From Phycisphaerae bacterium (GTDB taxonomy: Bacteria; Planctomycetota; Phycisphaerae; Sedimentisphaerales; Anaerobacaceae), in assembly GCA_030615025.1 (NCBI GenBank), contig JAUXAB010000007.1:1-64000 (forward strand): a DNA stretch of 64,000 nt, read 5' to 3'. Both the position numbers and the translations under genes were made by a program. The notes under the pieces are model-generated. The model had not been told where the DNA came from. It searched no databases and was given only the letters and a program-made list of their open reading frames with translations. Below are positions 18,501-26,514 of the stretch, piece after piece; position 1 is the first letter of the stretch, and each line of letters begins with the position of its first letter.

Positions 18501-21500
18501 CAATCTTGGCATCGGTACGAAGATTTGATTATCTGACAAGGCTATAGCCTTGGTAACATATTTCTGCTCGCTCTCATTCGCATCGGCCAGCTTCGCCTGC
18601 ACAGTTAGGCTGGAGCCACACGGTATGTTGGAACTGTAATTCCCGTATTTGTCCGTTTTGCGATAGCACTCCGAATAATAACTGACACCCTGTTTTGTAT
18701 TTGTTATAAGCTCAACTTTTCTATCAGCCAATCCTTTTCCATCCGGGTCCACAACTCGGCCTTCCACTTCTGCTTCACGGAAATTGAGAATCACGTGGAT
18801 GGGCTGGCCAGTATAGTTCTCTGGTATGGTAAATAACCCCATAGCCTGCGATGGCTGTGAGTATGCGACCCATTTCTTCTGTTCCGGTGTGACATCCTCA
18901 AGTGTAAATCGGCCCTGTGTATCGCTGCGTATTCCTTTCCATATACTGGTTGATTGCGGGGCAATATAAACATTGCCGCGAAGCCTTCCTAATTTGTCGG
19001 TAGCGATGCCAGTGACGGTCTTTGAAATATCAAGAGCTCGTGGTTCAATTCGCTCAACCTGCACATCGGATTTCTGAACACCTGTTATGCCGATTTTCTT
19101 AAGCCAATTGGGATTGCAGTATTGCACGGGGCCTTCATTGAATAGAACATTTGTACTACCGGCTTTTTCAAGCAATGTCTTATCATAGGCTATTACCGTC
19201 TTCGACGTTTCCGTCAATGTTTTGCCTTTGCCAAGATATTCGATGTTTTCAAGCAGCCAATCCAACCATTCATCGGTATCGTAGGATTTAATTTGATCCA
19301 GCCTGTCAGGATATTCTGAGTTATGGTCATTTGCGTACGCAGTCAGTATTCTGTCTAAATATTGAAGTTTTTTGTTTGATATTCGACGTCGTGTCATTTG
19401 TTCAAGTCTCAAGAGAGCAGCTGATTTGGCTTCAGGTGAATCATCTTTTCTCAAAATAACTTTGTGTTCATATCTAATGTTTTCCTCTGATGTTTCAAAA
19501 GAGATCAATTCCAAATCAGAACCGATAAAATTTCCCTGTTTATTTGGCTTAACGTTTGTTACATCTTTTCCCGGAAATAGCATCGAAGTCGACTTGGACG
19601 TATTGGCAATAGATAAGCCACAAAGCCAGCCGGACAGCTTCCGGCCATATTGGTGGTAATTGTAACGAGGTTCTGAATTATCTACGTAAAAGCGGCATTT
19701 CAGTATGTCATACTTATGTTTTTCAATCATACTTTCATCTATAATTTTCTGAGCCGCAATCTCAGGATGCAAATCAGCCTGCCCCGAGACAACTTTCGTC
19801 GTCTTTAAGATTTGGAAGGTATTCTTCTCGCTTACTTCCGGGCTTAACTCGATATTCCAATGGTACTTCCAAACAGCAGGCTGAGCATATGCATTATCCG
19901 TTTGCTTGAACGCAACTATGCCATATTCTTTGGGACCTGTGGGTTGTTCTTTTTTTGCAGGAATAATGGGATCCGACAATAAAGTCTGCGCGACAAATTT
20001 GTATGAGCCGTTATCTTCTATCAGGTAAAAGGTCGAACCCAGGCTCATACCTTTATGGAAGTGGTAGTAAACAATTGCATGAGTCGGTGGTTCAGCAAAA
20101 CTTACATGTTCTTTTAATTTGTCCCAGTCTTCGTCCGTAAATTCACGAAAGGTCGCGAAAAACTTAAAGTCATACTGACCGCGGAGAAAAGTGCCCTCTT
20201 TTATTTTTTTGATGCGATTGTGAAGCATTCTTCTATTATTGCCGTCATTAAGCTGCTCCTTTGTGCCGTCGCTAAGCAGAGATATAAACGCATCTACATC
20301 TTTACTTTTGCGAATACGAAAGAGCTTATTTGCGAATTCTAATTGCCGGGGATTCGCCAGTTGCCCATGCTTGCTGACAAAGGTAGTGTCAATGAGCTCT
20401 TCAGGCGTGCCAATAAACTCAAGGGCATATCTAATCGACCCCTGTTTTTGATAGAGATTATTGTCATATTCACCCTCAACCTGCACATCGGGTTTAATCC
20501 CCGGTTGTAGGGATACATTCTTGAATGTTACCCACTCATAAGGCCGTGTTTCAAAGCGGAATTCCTTAACTTCATCCTGTAGCAATCCTGAAAAGCGTGC
20601 CTCAATTTGTTGCAATCCACTTGGACCGTGTCTAAATCCTCCAGAGCTGAGACGTATGTTACCAGTATGGTCAATAGCAACAACACGTGTAGCCCTGTCA
20701 GTCATATTGTGCGTCACACCAATCGTAACTCTGTCCTTGCTTGCTGTCACTGGCCGAGAAACGATGATTCCATTGGGACCGTCACCATATGAACCCATGT
20801 TCTTAAACACTTGGAATGTGTTCCACTTGCCCGAAGCAATACCGAACCTCAGTATTGTCGTTTCTTGAGACCTTGGCAATTTAACAGCCCGAACTCGGTA
20901 GCTCCTTCGTTGCTTGTCGCCTCGCCAAGGATAGCCCCCTCCGAAGGGCGAAACTGATGGAATGAATTTCCATTTGGTATCAACACGGGTTTCAGGTAAA
21001 TCTGACAGATGAATAGCAAATTCATAGCACTGTTGCTCTTCATCACTCTTACCCTTACCATTCATGCGGTCATATGGGGCAGTCTCTAATGTCGAACCGT
21101 CCGGTTTCCACCATGGTTGATTCCATGATGGGTTGTAGGAAATTCCAACCAGTTCTACGGTTATCCCACTGTGCAATCTAACTGCGAACAGCTTACCAGC
21201 TTGATTCTCGGCGGAATCAATTGCATCTTCCTCAGAAAGTGGGGTCCGACCATCTACTCTAAGGAAATTTGGGCCAAAATTGGAACGTCCGGCTTCGTCT
21301 ACTGGGTCACCTTGGCGAGGGGTAATCGTAACCGAACCTAACTGCTCTCCGGTGACAAACTCCGACCAGTGCTTTGCCCACCAGATTTGCCAGCGTTTTG
21401 CTACCTCTTCACGCAGATTACGCACGGCACCGACATCTTCAAGATCCTCACTTTCGGGCTCTCTGTAATGCTCGTATCCCTCGCTATGACCAGTTATTTT

Positions 21501-24500
21501 TTCCAAAGCTGCAGTAATTTCTCTGACGGCACGGCCGTAATCTACGACCTTACTTGGCTTTGTTGTATCAATATGATGTTCCATCATGAATTTGCGCAGC
21601 TCCCGATCTCCTATTTGCAGTGCGCAATCAGAGGTTCTCACAGGTGCCTTGGGCAATGTCCTGATCAGCACTGGAACTGCACGTGGATCGGTGATAGCCC
21701 GTAAGGTATACCCTATGGCCCGCATTGTTAAATCACGCTCAGTCCTGTCCAATTCAGCCACGAGTTCCGGCACGGCAGGTTTGCCTATTTCTACTAATTC
21801 CTTAATTGCTGCAACCCACTGATCAAATCCACTAAATACCGTGGGCATGTGTCGCAACACATACACCAGCTCACGAACCCGCTGTTGTTGATCTGCTTCG
21901 GGATTTGTGTTTATCTCAGTGATAGACCCTCTTTCTGCTTTTGCCATCGGCAGCGTCGCAACAAAGATATCCTCCGGCTTTTCACCCTCAACCTGCACAT
22001 CGGTTTTGAAATTCGGCTTAAGAGAGACGTTCTTGAATGTCAACCACTGGAAAGGACGAGCCTGTAGGTAGAACCACTTAACCTGCTCGAGAGGGATATC
22101 GAATTCCGATTTACAAAGCCGCATTTCACGCCCAGGATTACTATATTTACTGGGCTCGTACACTTTCCCATCTTTGCCTTTGGCAACGATACGGCAGTCA
22201 TAGTCCCCGCCCAAAAGATGTGTGGCGGATATGTGTATATATCCATTATCCTCACGGGCCTCGTGATAGATCACATCTCCCTGGGTAATGCTGTCAAGGG
22301 TATGTGCACCTCTCGTTGCAGGTGCGCCAGCAGCCACGCTTTTCCATGGCCCTGTTGCAACTCCAAGTTGAAGATTGGTGCTCTGAACAGCTTTCGGAAA
22401 CGCAGCCTCGATGACCTGGATTGGTCTGAGCCTCTTTCTCTCTTTGTCTGTGTAGTCTGGCTCGAATCTGCTCTCACGAGCATCTTTCAACACCCAGGAG
22501 AACCGTATATTTTGAAGTACGTCATCGTCGAATCTAAGGGCTAAAAGCCTGAGAAACTGATTATCTTCTGGAACGATCGCATCATCGAAGTCATAATCGC
22601 GAAATCCATCTGCCTCAATAGAACTGCCGTCGGGCCGCCACCACTGCTTGCCTTCGCTCGGATGCTCACAAATTCCAACCAACTCAACCGTCACACCATT
22701 AGGCAGTGTCGCCTTATTATCCACCGCTTTGATAACCACCCCTCCCACATCCCATTTATTCTCGCCAGTCCCTTTTGTGCCCGTTCCAACCTCAACCTGC
22801 ACATCGGTTTTAGCTCCCGGCCGAAGCGAAACATTCTTGAAAGTTACCCACTGATACGGCCGAGTCTGAAACTGAAACTCCTTGATATTGTCCAGCAGGA
22901 TATTAAAATCAACCGTCGTTTGGCGCATTTTACCCGCTGAACCCCAACTCCTGCGTGCAGGAGTATGTAGATTACCATCTAAATCAATCGCAACAATTCG
23001 ATGGCTGTATTCGAGAAAGTCATCCGATATGATAAGCTTTGTTTCTTTACCTGGCTGGAAAGCTTTGGAAAAAGTAATTCCCCATTCGCCGTGCCCTATG
23101 CTCATCATGCCGCTGCCGTCATGCGTTGCCTTTGTTTCCCAGTTGCCGGCCGCTGCGCCCAGCCGCATGGACGTCGTAGTTAGATTTTCATCGACATGAA
23201 CCTTTTGGGCTCTCATATTACTAATCGCCTGGCCTTGTGAGCCCACCACTTCAAGGGATGCTCCGCCGTACGACCCATCAATTTCTCCCCATTTGAAAGT
23301 CATATCCTCTGGCCCATTCACTCTTGCCGCTATAGCAAAGGCTTTGCCACGTGCGGCAACAGTGCCACTCTTTTTCACATGGATTTGCTCTTCAAGGTCT
23401 GTCCCATCCGGCCGCCACCACTGTTTACCTTCGCTCGGATGCTCACAAACGCCCACCAGCTCAACCGTCACACCATTGGGTAGAGTTGCTTGATACGTTC
23501 CCGGAGGAATTAACAGGTCATATTTGAATTCCATATTTATAAAACCGATGCTCCGGCAGCGCTCAGACAGGTTTTCTATAGGTTCTTGTTGGCGTTGGAA
23601 TTCCTTTGTCGTACGCACACGAATATAAGGAAATGGATCTTGCTTCATCAGCTCACCAATCCGGGCCACAACCTTACCTACATTGCGGTAGGTTTTACCT
23701 TCCAGCTGATAAATGGGTTCTTCCTTCTGCCCCCACATATAAAGGGTATGAGTAACAATAGGTTTTCCATTTTCATCTAATGATACAGGATTACGAATAT
23801 CTTTTTCCCACTCACCTTTTGCCATTGGCAGCAGGATTGCACCGGCAATAATAACGGCAAGCACACCTACAATCCCAATCTTTGCACTTTTAGGCATCGG
23901 CCGACCAAGGATATGCTTGATTCGTCCGGCAAGGGCACTCTTGGATTCCACAACACCTATCAGTCGCAGACTCAAAGCCGGCTGCTTAAAAGCCAACTTC
24001 GCAACGCTCACGAGAGTTTGCGGGTACTGCTTGGCCTTCTCACCCATCGCCACAAGCACAGCCTCATCAACGGCCTGCTCACGTACCCTTCGAATCACGC
24101 AATTGGCAAGCCAGAGCAGCGGATTATAAAAATAGATAATCTGCAAAACGGTTTGAACCAGATTGACCCACAAATCGCCTCGCTTGATATGGGCAAGCTC
24201 ATGCATCAAAACAGCCCGCAGACGGCCAGCGCCTAAACTTGAAAGCAGATTCCGCGGCAGCAAAATCATCGGCCTAATTAACCCACACACCGCCGGGCTC
24301 GTCGCGTTAGCCGAGACCTTTAAGCCAAGTTTTCTTTTCACTCCCATACGCTCGCAGCAATACACAAGTGCATCATTCATCAAACGGTTCGCTTCTTTGG
24401 CCTGTGCAACAAGGCCACGCACAAAGAGCGCCCGCTGCAATAGCAATAATCCCATCACTATCACGACAGCGAGCCAAATCAAAAATACAATCCCCTGCCA

Positions 24501-24944
24501 AGATAGTGGTGTCACCGACGCCGGCGGCGGACTGACCGGCTCTGCCGCTACCGGCTCAGCACCCGGTATCATCGGCAAAACCGCCGGCGTATGCCTGCTC
24601 ACTTCGATAGGCACAATGTTGATAATTGGCAGCATATCTGTCGGAGCCGGCTCCACCGCTTCCGCCTCTGTCTCTACACCCATCTCGCTCTCGGTTACAT
24701 ACATCAGCTTGTCACCAAACCAGTATCCCAGACTCAAAGGCGATGACAACGAAGTCGGCAAAACCAGTTTGGCCAGCACCAGCATCCATATCCAATACCG
24801 AAACACCGCCTTGACTTTCTTGCGCAGCAGCAAATCGGCCAGCAGCAAAATCACTATCAGCACGCTGGACTGGATTAGCATCGGCAAGGCGAATTCCACA
24901 AATATGTGTCCGGCCGAATTTATATGTTCTACTATCGTATTCAT
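12558..24944 (-). CDS. giant modular M56-family (BlaR1-like) membrane metallopeptidase, 4,128 residues
   Basis: Residues 1-375 form an M56 peptidase with membrane segments near 15-42, 46-66, 148-176 and 353-375 and the zinc motif HELAH at 248-252. Everything after about 375 should be exported. In order: three copies of a module of about 230 residues (484-713, 745-981, 1254-1485; shared TLPNGVTVELVG, WWRPDG and WVTFKNVSL); a HEAT-like stretch (1020-1100) before the third copy; an unknown region ending in a pseudopilin-like part with YANDHNSEYPDRL (1485-1959); carboxypeptidase-regulatory-like beta-sandwiches (1960-2840); a TlpA-like thioredoxin domain with WCRPC (C2905, C2908); two unknown modules (3015-3248, 3248-3479); more beta-sandwiches; and a second thioredoxin fold whose cysteines are serines (S3933, S3936). 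It ends in a 53-residue fragment like the start of a pectinesterase/beta-helix. Nine K/T-DVQVE seams separate modules. The blaI gene 53 bases upstream indicates a BlaR1/BlaI-type sensor pair; the ligand is unknown. No internal stop or frameshift was seen. Confidence 0.85.
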   Translation of the reverse strand: MNTIVEHINSAGHIFVEFALPMLIQSSVLIVILLLADLLLRKKVKAVFRYWIWMLVLAKLVLPTSLSSPLSLGYWFGDKLMYVTESEMGVETEAEAVEPAPTDMLPIINIVPIEVSRHTPAVLPMIPGAEPVAAEPVSPPPASVTPLSWQGIVFLIWLAVVIVMGLLLLQRALFVRGLVAQAKEANRLMNDALVYCCERMGVKRKLGLKVSANATSPAVCGLIRPMILLPRNLLSSLGAGRLRAVLMHELAHIKRGDLWVNLVQTVLQIIYFYNPLLWLANCVIRRVREQAVDEAVLVAMGEKAKQYPQTLVSVAKLAFKQPALSLRLIGVVESKSALAGRIKHILGRPMPKSAKIGIVGVLAVIIAGAILLPMAKGEWEKDIRNPVSLDENGKPIVTHTLYMWGQKEEPIYQLEGKTYRNVGKVVARIGELMKQDPFPYIRVRTTKEFQRQQEPIENLSERCRSIGFINMEFKYDLLIPPGTYQATLPNGVTVELVGVCEHPSEGKQWWRPDGTDLEEQIHVKKSGTVAARGKAFAIAARVNGPEDMTFKWGEIDGSYGGASLEVVGSQGQAISNMRAQKVHVDENLTTTSMRLGAAAGNWETKATHDGSGMMSIGHGEWGITFSKAFQPGKETKLIISDDFLEYSHRIVAIDLDGNLHTPARRSWGSAGKMRQTTVDFNILLDNIKEFQFQTRPYQWVTFKNVSLRPGAKTDVQVEVGTGTKGTGENKWDVGGVVIKAVDNKATLPNGVTVELVGICEHPSEGKQWWRPDGSSIEADGFRDYDFDDAIVPEDNQFLRLLALRFDDDVLQNIRFSWVLKDARESRFEPDYTDKERKRLRPIQVIEAAFPKAVQSTNLQLGVATGPWKSVAAGAPATRGAHTLDSITQGDVIYHEAREDNGYIHISATHLLGGDYDCRIVAKGKDGKVYEPSKYSNPGREMRLCKSEFDIPLEQVKWFYLQARPFQWLTFKNVSLKPNFKTDVQVEGEKPEDIFVATLPMAKAERGSITEINTNPEADQQQRVRELVYVLRHMPTVFSGFDQWVAAIKELVEIGKPAVPELVAELDRTERDLTMRAIGYTLRAITDPRAVPVLIRTLPKAPVRTSDCALQIGDRELRKFMMEHHIDTTKPSKVVDYGRAVREITAALEKITGHSEGYEHYREPESEDLEDVGAVRNLREEVAKRWQIWWAKHWSEFVTGEQLGSVTITPRQGDPVDEAGRSNFGPNFLRVDGRTPLSEEDAIDSAENQAGKLFAVRLHSGITVELVGISYNPSWNQPWWKPDGSTLETAPYDRMNGKGKSDEEQQCYEFAIHLSDLPETRVDTKWKFIPSVSPFGGGYPWRGDKQRRSYRVRAVKLPRSQETTILRFGIASGKWNTFQVFKNMGSYGDGPNGIIVSRPVTASKDRVTIGVTHNMTDRATRVVAIDHTGNIRLSSGGFRHGPSGLQQIEARFSGLLQDEVKEFRFETRPYEWVTFKNVSLQPGIKPDVQVEGEYDNNLYQKQGSIRYALEFIGTPEELIDTTFVSKHGQLANPRQLEFANKLFRIRKSKDVDAFISLLSDGTKEQLNDGNNRRMLHNRIKKIKEGTFLRGQYDFKFFATFREFTDEDWDKLKEHVSFAEPPTHAIVYYHFHKGMSLGSTFYLIEDNGSYKFVAQTLLSDPIIPAKKEQPTGPKEYGIVAFKQTDNAYAQPAVWKYHWNIELSPEVSEKNTFQILKTTKVVSGQADLHPEIAAQKIIDESMIEKHKYDILKCRFYVDNSEPRYNYHQYGRKLSGWLCGLSIANTSKSTSMLFPGKDVTNVKPNKQGNFIGSDLELISFETSEENIRYEHKVILRKDDSPEAKSAALLRLEQMTRRRISNKKLQYLDRILTAYANDHNSEYPDRLDQIKSYDTDEWLDWLLENIEYLGKGKTLTETSKTVIAYDKTLLEKAGSTNVLFNEGPVQYCNPNWLKKIGITGVQKSDVQVERIEPRALDISKTVTGIATDKLGRLRGNVYIAPQSTSIWKGIRSDTQGRFTLEDVTPEQKKWVAYSQPSQAMGLFTIPENYTGQPIHVILNFREAEVEGRVVDPDGKGLADRKVELITNTKQGVSYYSECYRKTDKYGNYSSNIPCGSSLTVQAKLADANESEQKYVTKAIALSDNQIFVPMPRLVIGEGQPEQTDDGKVLYSGRVVNEQGDPIQGVEVQMMYKWQGSMGVWGKKVMTDEQGRWKRRLPKDLSNLRIGLLHPEYIEQSGYRASSAELLNGTNVMVMKQGLWLRGVVKNQQGEPIENALVDTGGGEGTTPYGEVIENCTTPRTLADGSFSIGGLAAGSKDIVVSAVGYAPRVVSVEVEDGMEPIEVSLKGGTAYVGQVVDVDGNPIEGVKIDVGDWRVGKRRSSITRMTETDSQGLFKIEDLPEEGKLRFDFGKRGSGFQGFSKEMPEDLSHRDKIVMYKTPVFVGKVIDAETEEPITSFEVVNGVKWKSVDESFHWSRHYKKQVNSEDGAFAETWSGYHITYPFDGASCLKIEAKGYLPEITPPIKLGGKYEPFVIRLTKAEPWEGIVVDREGRPAVKAEVGWVGPDKKAFIKNGRFDATGWVAQAEVIVETNENGQFELNPTREEGLMVVVHSDGYAHVKSNDFKSGSRIQLIPWAKIEGTIASADTKSREFVVAVNPIISSEDYESQPIRWLFDRTSFSDKHFIIDYVPSIPLQVGQIVRWEQSNPVYIKPQPGEAYKVQIGGRGRTVTGKIIHPIPERARETGEAGMSNPRRLHAAAYCIEPESKLPDEIRDMSERSFLWLWRDATNVYERSKTFDRRFIANIEDNGTFRFDNMPPGEYEFVVNYHAPLGESVSCGRGVLEAVAITGFKVDTDDTRPIHLPDIRMSLLTYPEVGDPASLFEARSLDGKVIRLEDFRGKVVLLDFWATWCRPCLDQMPKLKKIYEAFAANPRFAMIGMSVDWDLDKAKRFVADNGLKWPHACLGDMSESLIVKQYGVGAIPTAILIGGDGKIIAGDLRAEEIKSAVAKALGTASASNKRPDVQVEVADNWRKVTEQTSYARLVFDDEDKITFQGQYLDDINDLSAMLANLPEPQNTVLEWAFAPGTMPEPKSMAWLGIAYGLSDIEKLVDKYGLKSLVCAGEQPLGSRGGAFKGLFRGTFSLDKEIPVDLQSSDGFVKCQSIKFEKTKNELKASLQIALTSYPKTKWESRLELRDADAEETLPLYQTFENSGIIEGFPLVSDETIQFSQGKFADFSDIDSFELRVRQVQDKKTDVQIKTENNIQAPPLKDFERKLIEQLLDLVKQVEKQYPEQATHWPAGAGLYHIDAQGEVTVWHYRALWRRSTDCAPDEVGWGSSQLVNATGMYYLPDGTPLQSRWRERGGGMKDIRVKVGRTIDENERVAVIHRHSLPSNHDLLSRDRRKRKIEFTSWKKLPVAIIVRIDKPVRLDSWWLGGNARIDHYENYEQLIVIGPPGDYQPMYVYFLCPEVLDDTAKTSLKPGFETNVQVEGEAVKLRGAKLMEDSNIVTGLMPVIKLAVEGTLGEQRPRIPRLHSEPGPGILKGIVRDTADTSYHLAYLFFVPVESWPGKPVFYYLTTVNESFEITGIPPGTYYLFATEAKNPRSIDAVGLSVDWPKPVTIRADGKPAHVEIEMATFLSKKARFWNVQSFLRGVGHLNAKNVVTEELGPYGKVSDAKGRPVPYATVQVREFKPNRGIGESIAAPDARTNEKGYYGMRPLDYPYFIGSMIYAPLKDVVGYRWQYLRRNKVFEGKKEVNFEFGPWPAEEAAGGTIAGTVVDGDNNPIPSFIIDVRPAGPFVRVNETSESWYKRWGFRAAFAEGKFTLRNVPVGNCNVRIMGHESSSAGSGRLGEREITVAAGQTIHLEFQIEDWEEKRKQRTVIYLGRPPVGKQEPPEPLPELKVGDKAPLFEVETLGGKSWTLADHQGKVVLLNFWVAGSNPSENQLTYLKAVYEAFRADKRFVMLGLVRQKRKVADLQKYLAMFNARWDQTTLDGEDKTELASKYGVRSWPAAILIGPDGKVIARNLKGNAIKWAVEKALMQAQDEVGRSVSGKLIKALKDSDQWVGSTAAIHKTDVQVEVEQSSSESGGGRIVVVSAGKSTMYSSIKEAVDAAPAGSVIRIGPGVKTDVQVGV
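12567..22808 (-). repeat. nine copies of a codon-conserved DVQV seam inside the M56 gene
   Basis: The 15-base core (minus strand ACC GAT GTG CAG GTT, Thr-Asp-Val-Gln-Val) occurs at 12567-12581, 12726-12740, 14496-14510, 15189-15203, 15888-15902, 19056-19070, 20478-20492, 21990-22004 and 22794-22808. The first residue is T713, T981, P1485, S1959, P3015, T3248, T3479, T4069 and T4122. GTG encodes the first Val in all nine, GAT the Asp in eight and CAG the Gln in eight, although synonymous codons are free. Five are preceded by a P(G/N)-x-(K/E) turn. Each lies at a visible change of domain type. Confidence 0.9.
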
Positions 24945-24997
24945 AACACGTCCTCCGCAAAATTAGACGCTGTTTCCACGGTATGGTTACAGTAAAA

Positions 24998-25399
24998 TTA
25001 TCTTTTTTTGCGCACACCGCTTCTTCTTCGCTTCTTTCTGATTAGCGATTCCAGTTCAGCCAACTGCTTCTGAGACAGTTTATGCTCATCCAGCAGAAAC
25101 TGCATCATCGGCGTAAGGGCTCCGTTGAACGCCCTTTTGACCGCGCGCATAATTTCGCCTTTTTGCGCTTGGACCCTTGTGATTGCCGAACTGTACAGAA
25201 TAAGATTGCGGAATCTCTCTGTAGTCAGCAGCCCTTTGGTCACCATCCGATCCATCAGTGTCTTGACGGTGCTGTAGTGCCAGTTCTTTCGGCCTTCCAA
25301 TTCTTCCTGAATCGTGGGAGCAGCACACGGCTCATTTTTCCAGACGGTCTGGATAATTGCCCATTCGGCTTCGGTAAGTTCAGGATTTCTATTTGCCAT
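24998..25399 (-). CDS. blaI: BlaI/MecI/CopY-family transcriptional repressor
   Basis: A 133-residue winged-helix repressor. The N-terminal DNA-binding part reads LTEAEWAIIQTVWKNEPCAAPTIQEEL and STVKTLMDRMVTKGLLTTE, characteristic of BlaI/MecI. The C-terminal half (dimer helix, LTPMMQFLLDEHKLSQKQLAELESLI) ends in a basic tail. AAAGGAG precedes the ATG by seven bases. It lies upstream of the M56 gene and is probably cotranscribed with it. A canonical BlaI-type operator lies in its own promoter, so autorepression is likely. In known systems the M56 partner triggers cleavage of BlaI. Confidence 0.93.
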   Translation of the reverse strand: MANRNPELTEAEWAIIQTVWKNEPCAAPTIQEELEGRKNWHYSTVKTLMDRMVTKGLLTTERFRNLILYSSAITRVQAQKGEIMRAVKRAFNGALTPMMQFLLDEHKLSQKQLAELESLIRKKRRRSGVRKKR

Positions 25400-25430
25400 T
25401 ACAAATCTCCTTTTGTCTTTAACTGTGTCA

Positions 25431-25460
25431 ATATTACTTTACAGTTGTAAAGACTTGCAA
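25431..25460 (-). promoter_or_regulatory. blaI promoter with BlaI-type operator in the spacer
   Basis: On the minus strand a -35 TTGCAA (25455-25460) and a -10 TAATAT (25431-25436) are separated by 18 bases. That spacer contains the perfect palindrome CTTTACA-AC-TGTAAAG (25437-25452), which holds the TACA-N2-TGTA core of known Bla/Mec operators. Binding there would block polymerase directly. Confidence 0.82.
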
Positions 25461-25650
25461 GAAAAAAATGGGGTTTTTTCAAAAAATTTTTCTCACCCCC
25501 CTGTTTTTAGCCCAAAAACCGCATTTTCACGGAAGAAAATAGGTGCAGTTTTATTGTGTTCTCAACGAGCCGCAATTTAGGTAAACGGCCTTTCGACCCA
25601 ATCAACACAAACGACCTGTTATCATTATTACTGTTCGGGCTTAATCCCAA

Positions 25651-26433
25651 TCAGTTTGCGGACCATCGAATGGCCCGTGCCACTAATTGTCGGTAGCTTG
25701 GATGGGCATATACACTGGGGCCGTGGCCGACCATGATGAAACAGACCTTGCCTTTGCCGTATCGCCGCACCCAGCCAAGCTGGGTGTCACTATCGGGATG
25801 GTTAGTCGTCAAAAGCAACCGATTGTCTTTCTCGAAGCTGCATTTCTTATACGTCTCGTCATGTACCGCAAAGTCACTTAGTCCCCGTGTAATCGGATGC
25901 GAGCCATCTTCTATCTGCACGGTAAAATCCGCATCGTGTTTGTACGTGCTCGCCTCGCGTTTGACACCGCCCTGCTCTGACGCCTTCAAATTGTATCTTC
26001 CGCCGATGATTTTGATATACTCGGGCCATTCCTGATAGGAACCCATGCAGTGGTGCAGCGCCAGCACTCCGACGCCGTCCTTTACCAGCTTTGTGAAATT
26101 TTCCTGTCTCTTCGGCGATATCTTCTGCGTCATATTGAAAAATACGATTACATCGTAATCCCATTCGCTTATGTCCTCGAATATCTCGCTGTGGTCTTTC
26201 AGCTGCGCCTCGACGTACTCAATATCATCATATCCCTCAAACAGCGTAAAGAACGGCTTACGCTCAAAGCCGTGCCCGCCGGTAACTACAAGGGCTTTTA
26301 TCTTCTCGCCCGGCTGGCTGAGGTCTTTCCCCGACCGGCCGCATTCACAGCACGAGCAAAGAAATCCTGCCAACAACAATAGAACGCCGGCCAGCATTAC
26401 CGTATGAATCGTGATTTTACCTGTGCATTTCAT
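25651..26433 (-). CDS. ThuA-like domain lipoprotein
   Basis: A 260-residue protein. A hydrophobic signal (TVMLAGVLLLLAGFLCSCCEC) with a Cys after L-A-G-F-L suggests a lipoprotein or cleaved export signal. The remainder is a ThuA/trehalose-utilization glutamine-amidotransferase-like fold: ALVVTGGHGFERKPFF, YDVIVFFNMTQ, GVGVLALHHCMGSY and GKVCFIMVGHGPSVY. The catalytic role of ThuA-like proteins is not settled; they accompany sugar oxidoreductases, as here. It is last of the minus-strand cluster, 81 bases after the sulfatase. Confidence 0.85.
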   Translation of the reverse strand: MKCTGKITIHTVMLAGVLLLLAGFLCSCCECGRSGKDLSQPGEKIKALVVTGGHGFERKPFFTLFEGYDDIEYVEAQLKDHSEIFEDISEWDYDVIVFFNMTQKISPKRQENFTKLVKDGVGVLALHHCMGSYQEWPEYIKIIGGRYNLKASEQGGVKREASTYKHDADFTVQIEDGSHPITRGLSDFAVHDETYKKCSFEKDNRLLLTTNHPDSDTQLGWVRRYGKGKVCFIMVGHGPSVYAHPSYRQLVARAIRWSAN

Positions 26434-26514
26434 TTACTCATCTCCTTTCAAAATCCTCAGCTATTTTTTTAATTCTTCCACAAAACACATAAATCTACAG
26501 CCAATTGCCGCGCT

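Noticed and set aside
12567-22808. CRISPR-like reading of the regularly repeated 15-mer in the M56 gene
   Set aside because: Spacing varies from 53 to 1,056 codons and the repeats are in-frame coding sequence.
24163-24966. 267-codon plus-strand frame over the start of the M56 gene
   Set aside because: Antisense shadow of the membrane domain and HELAH motif; no family match.
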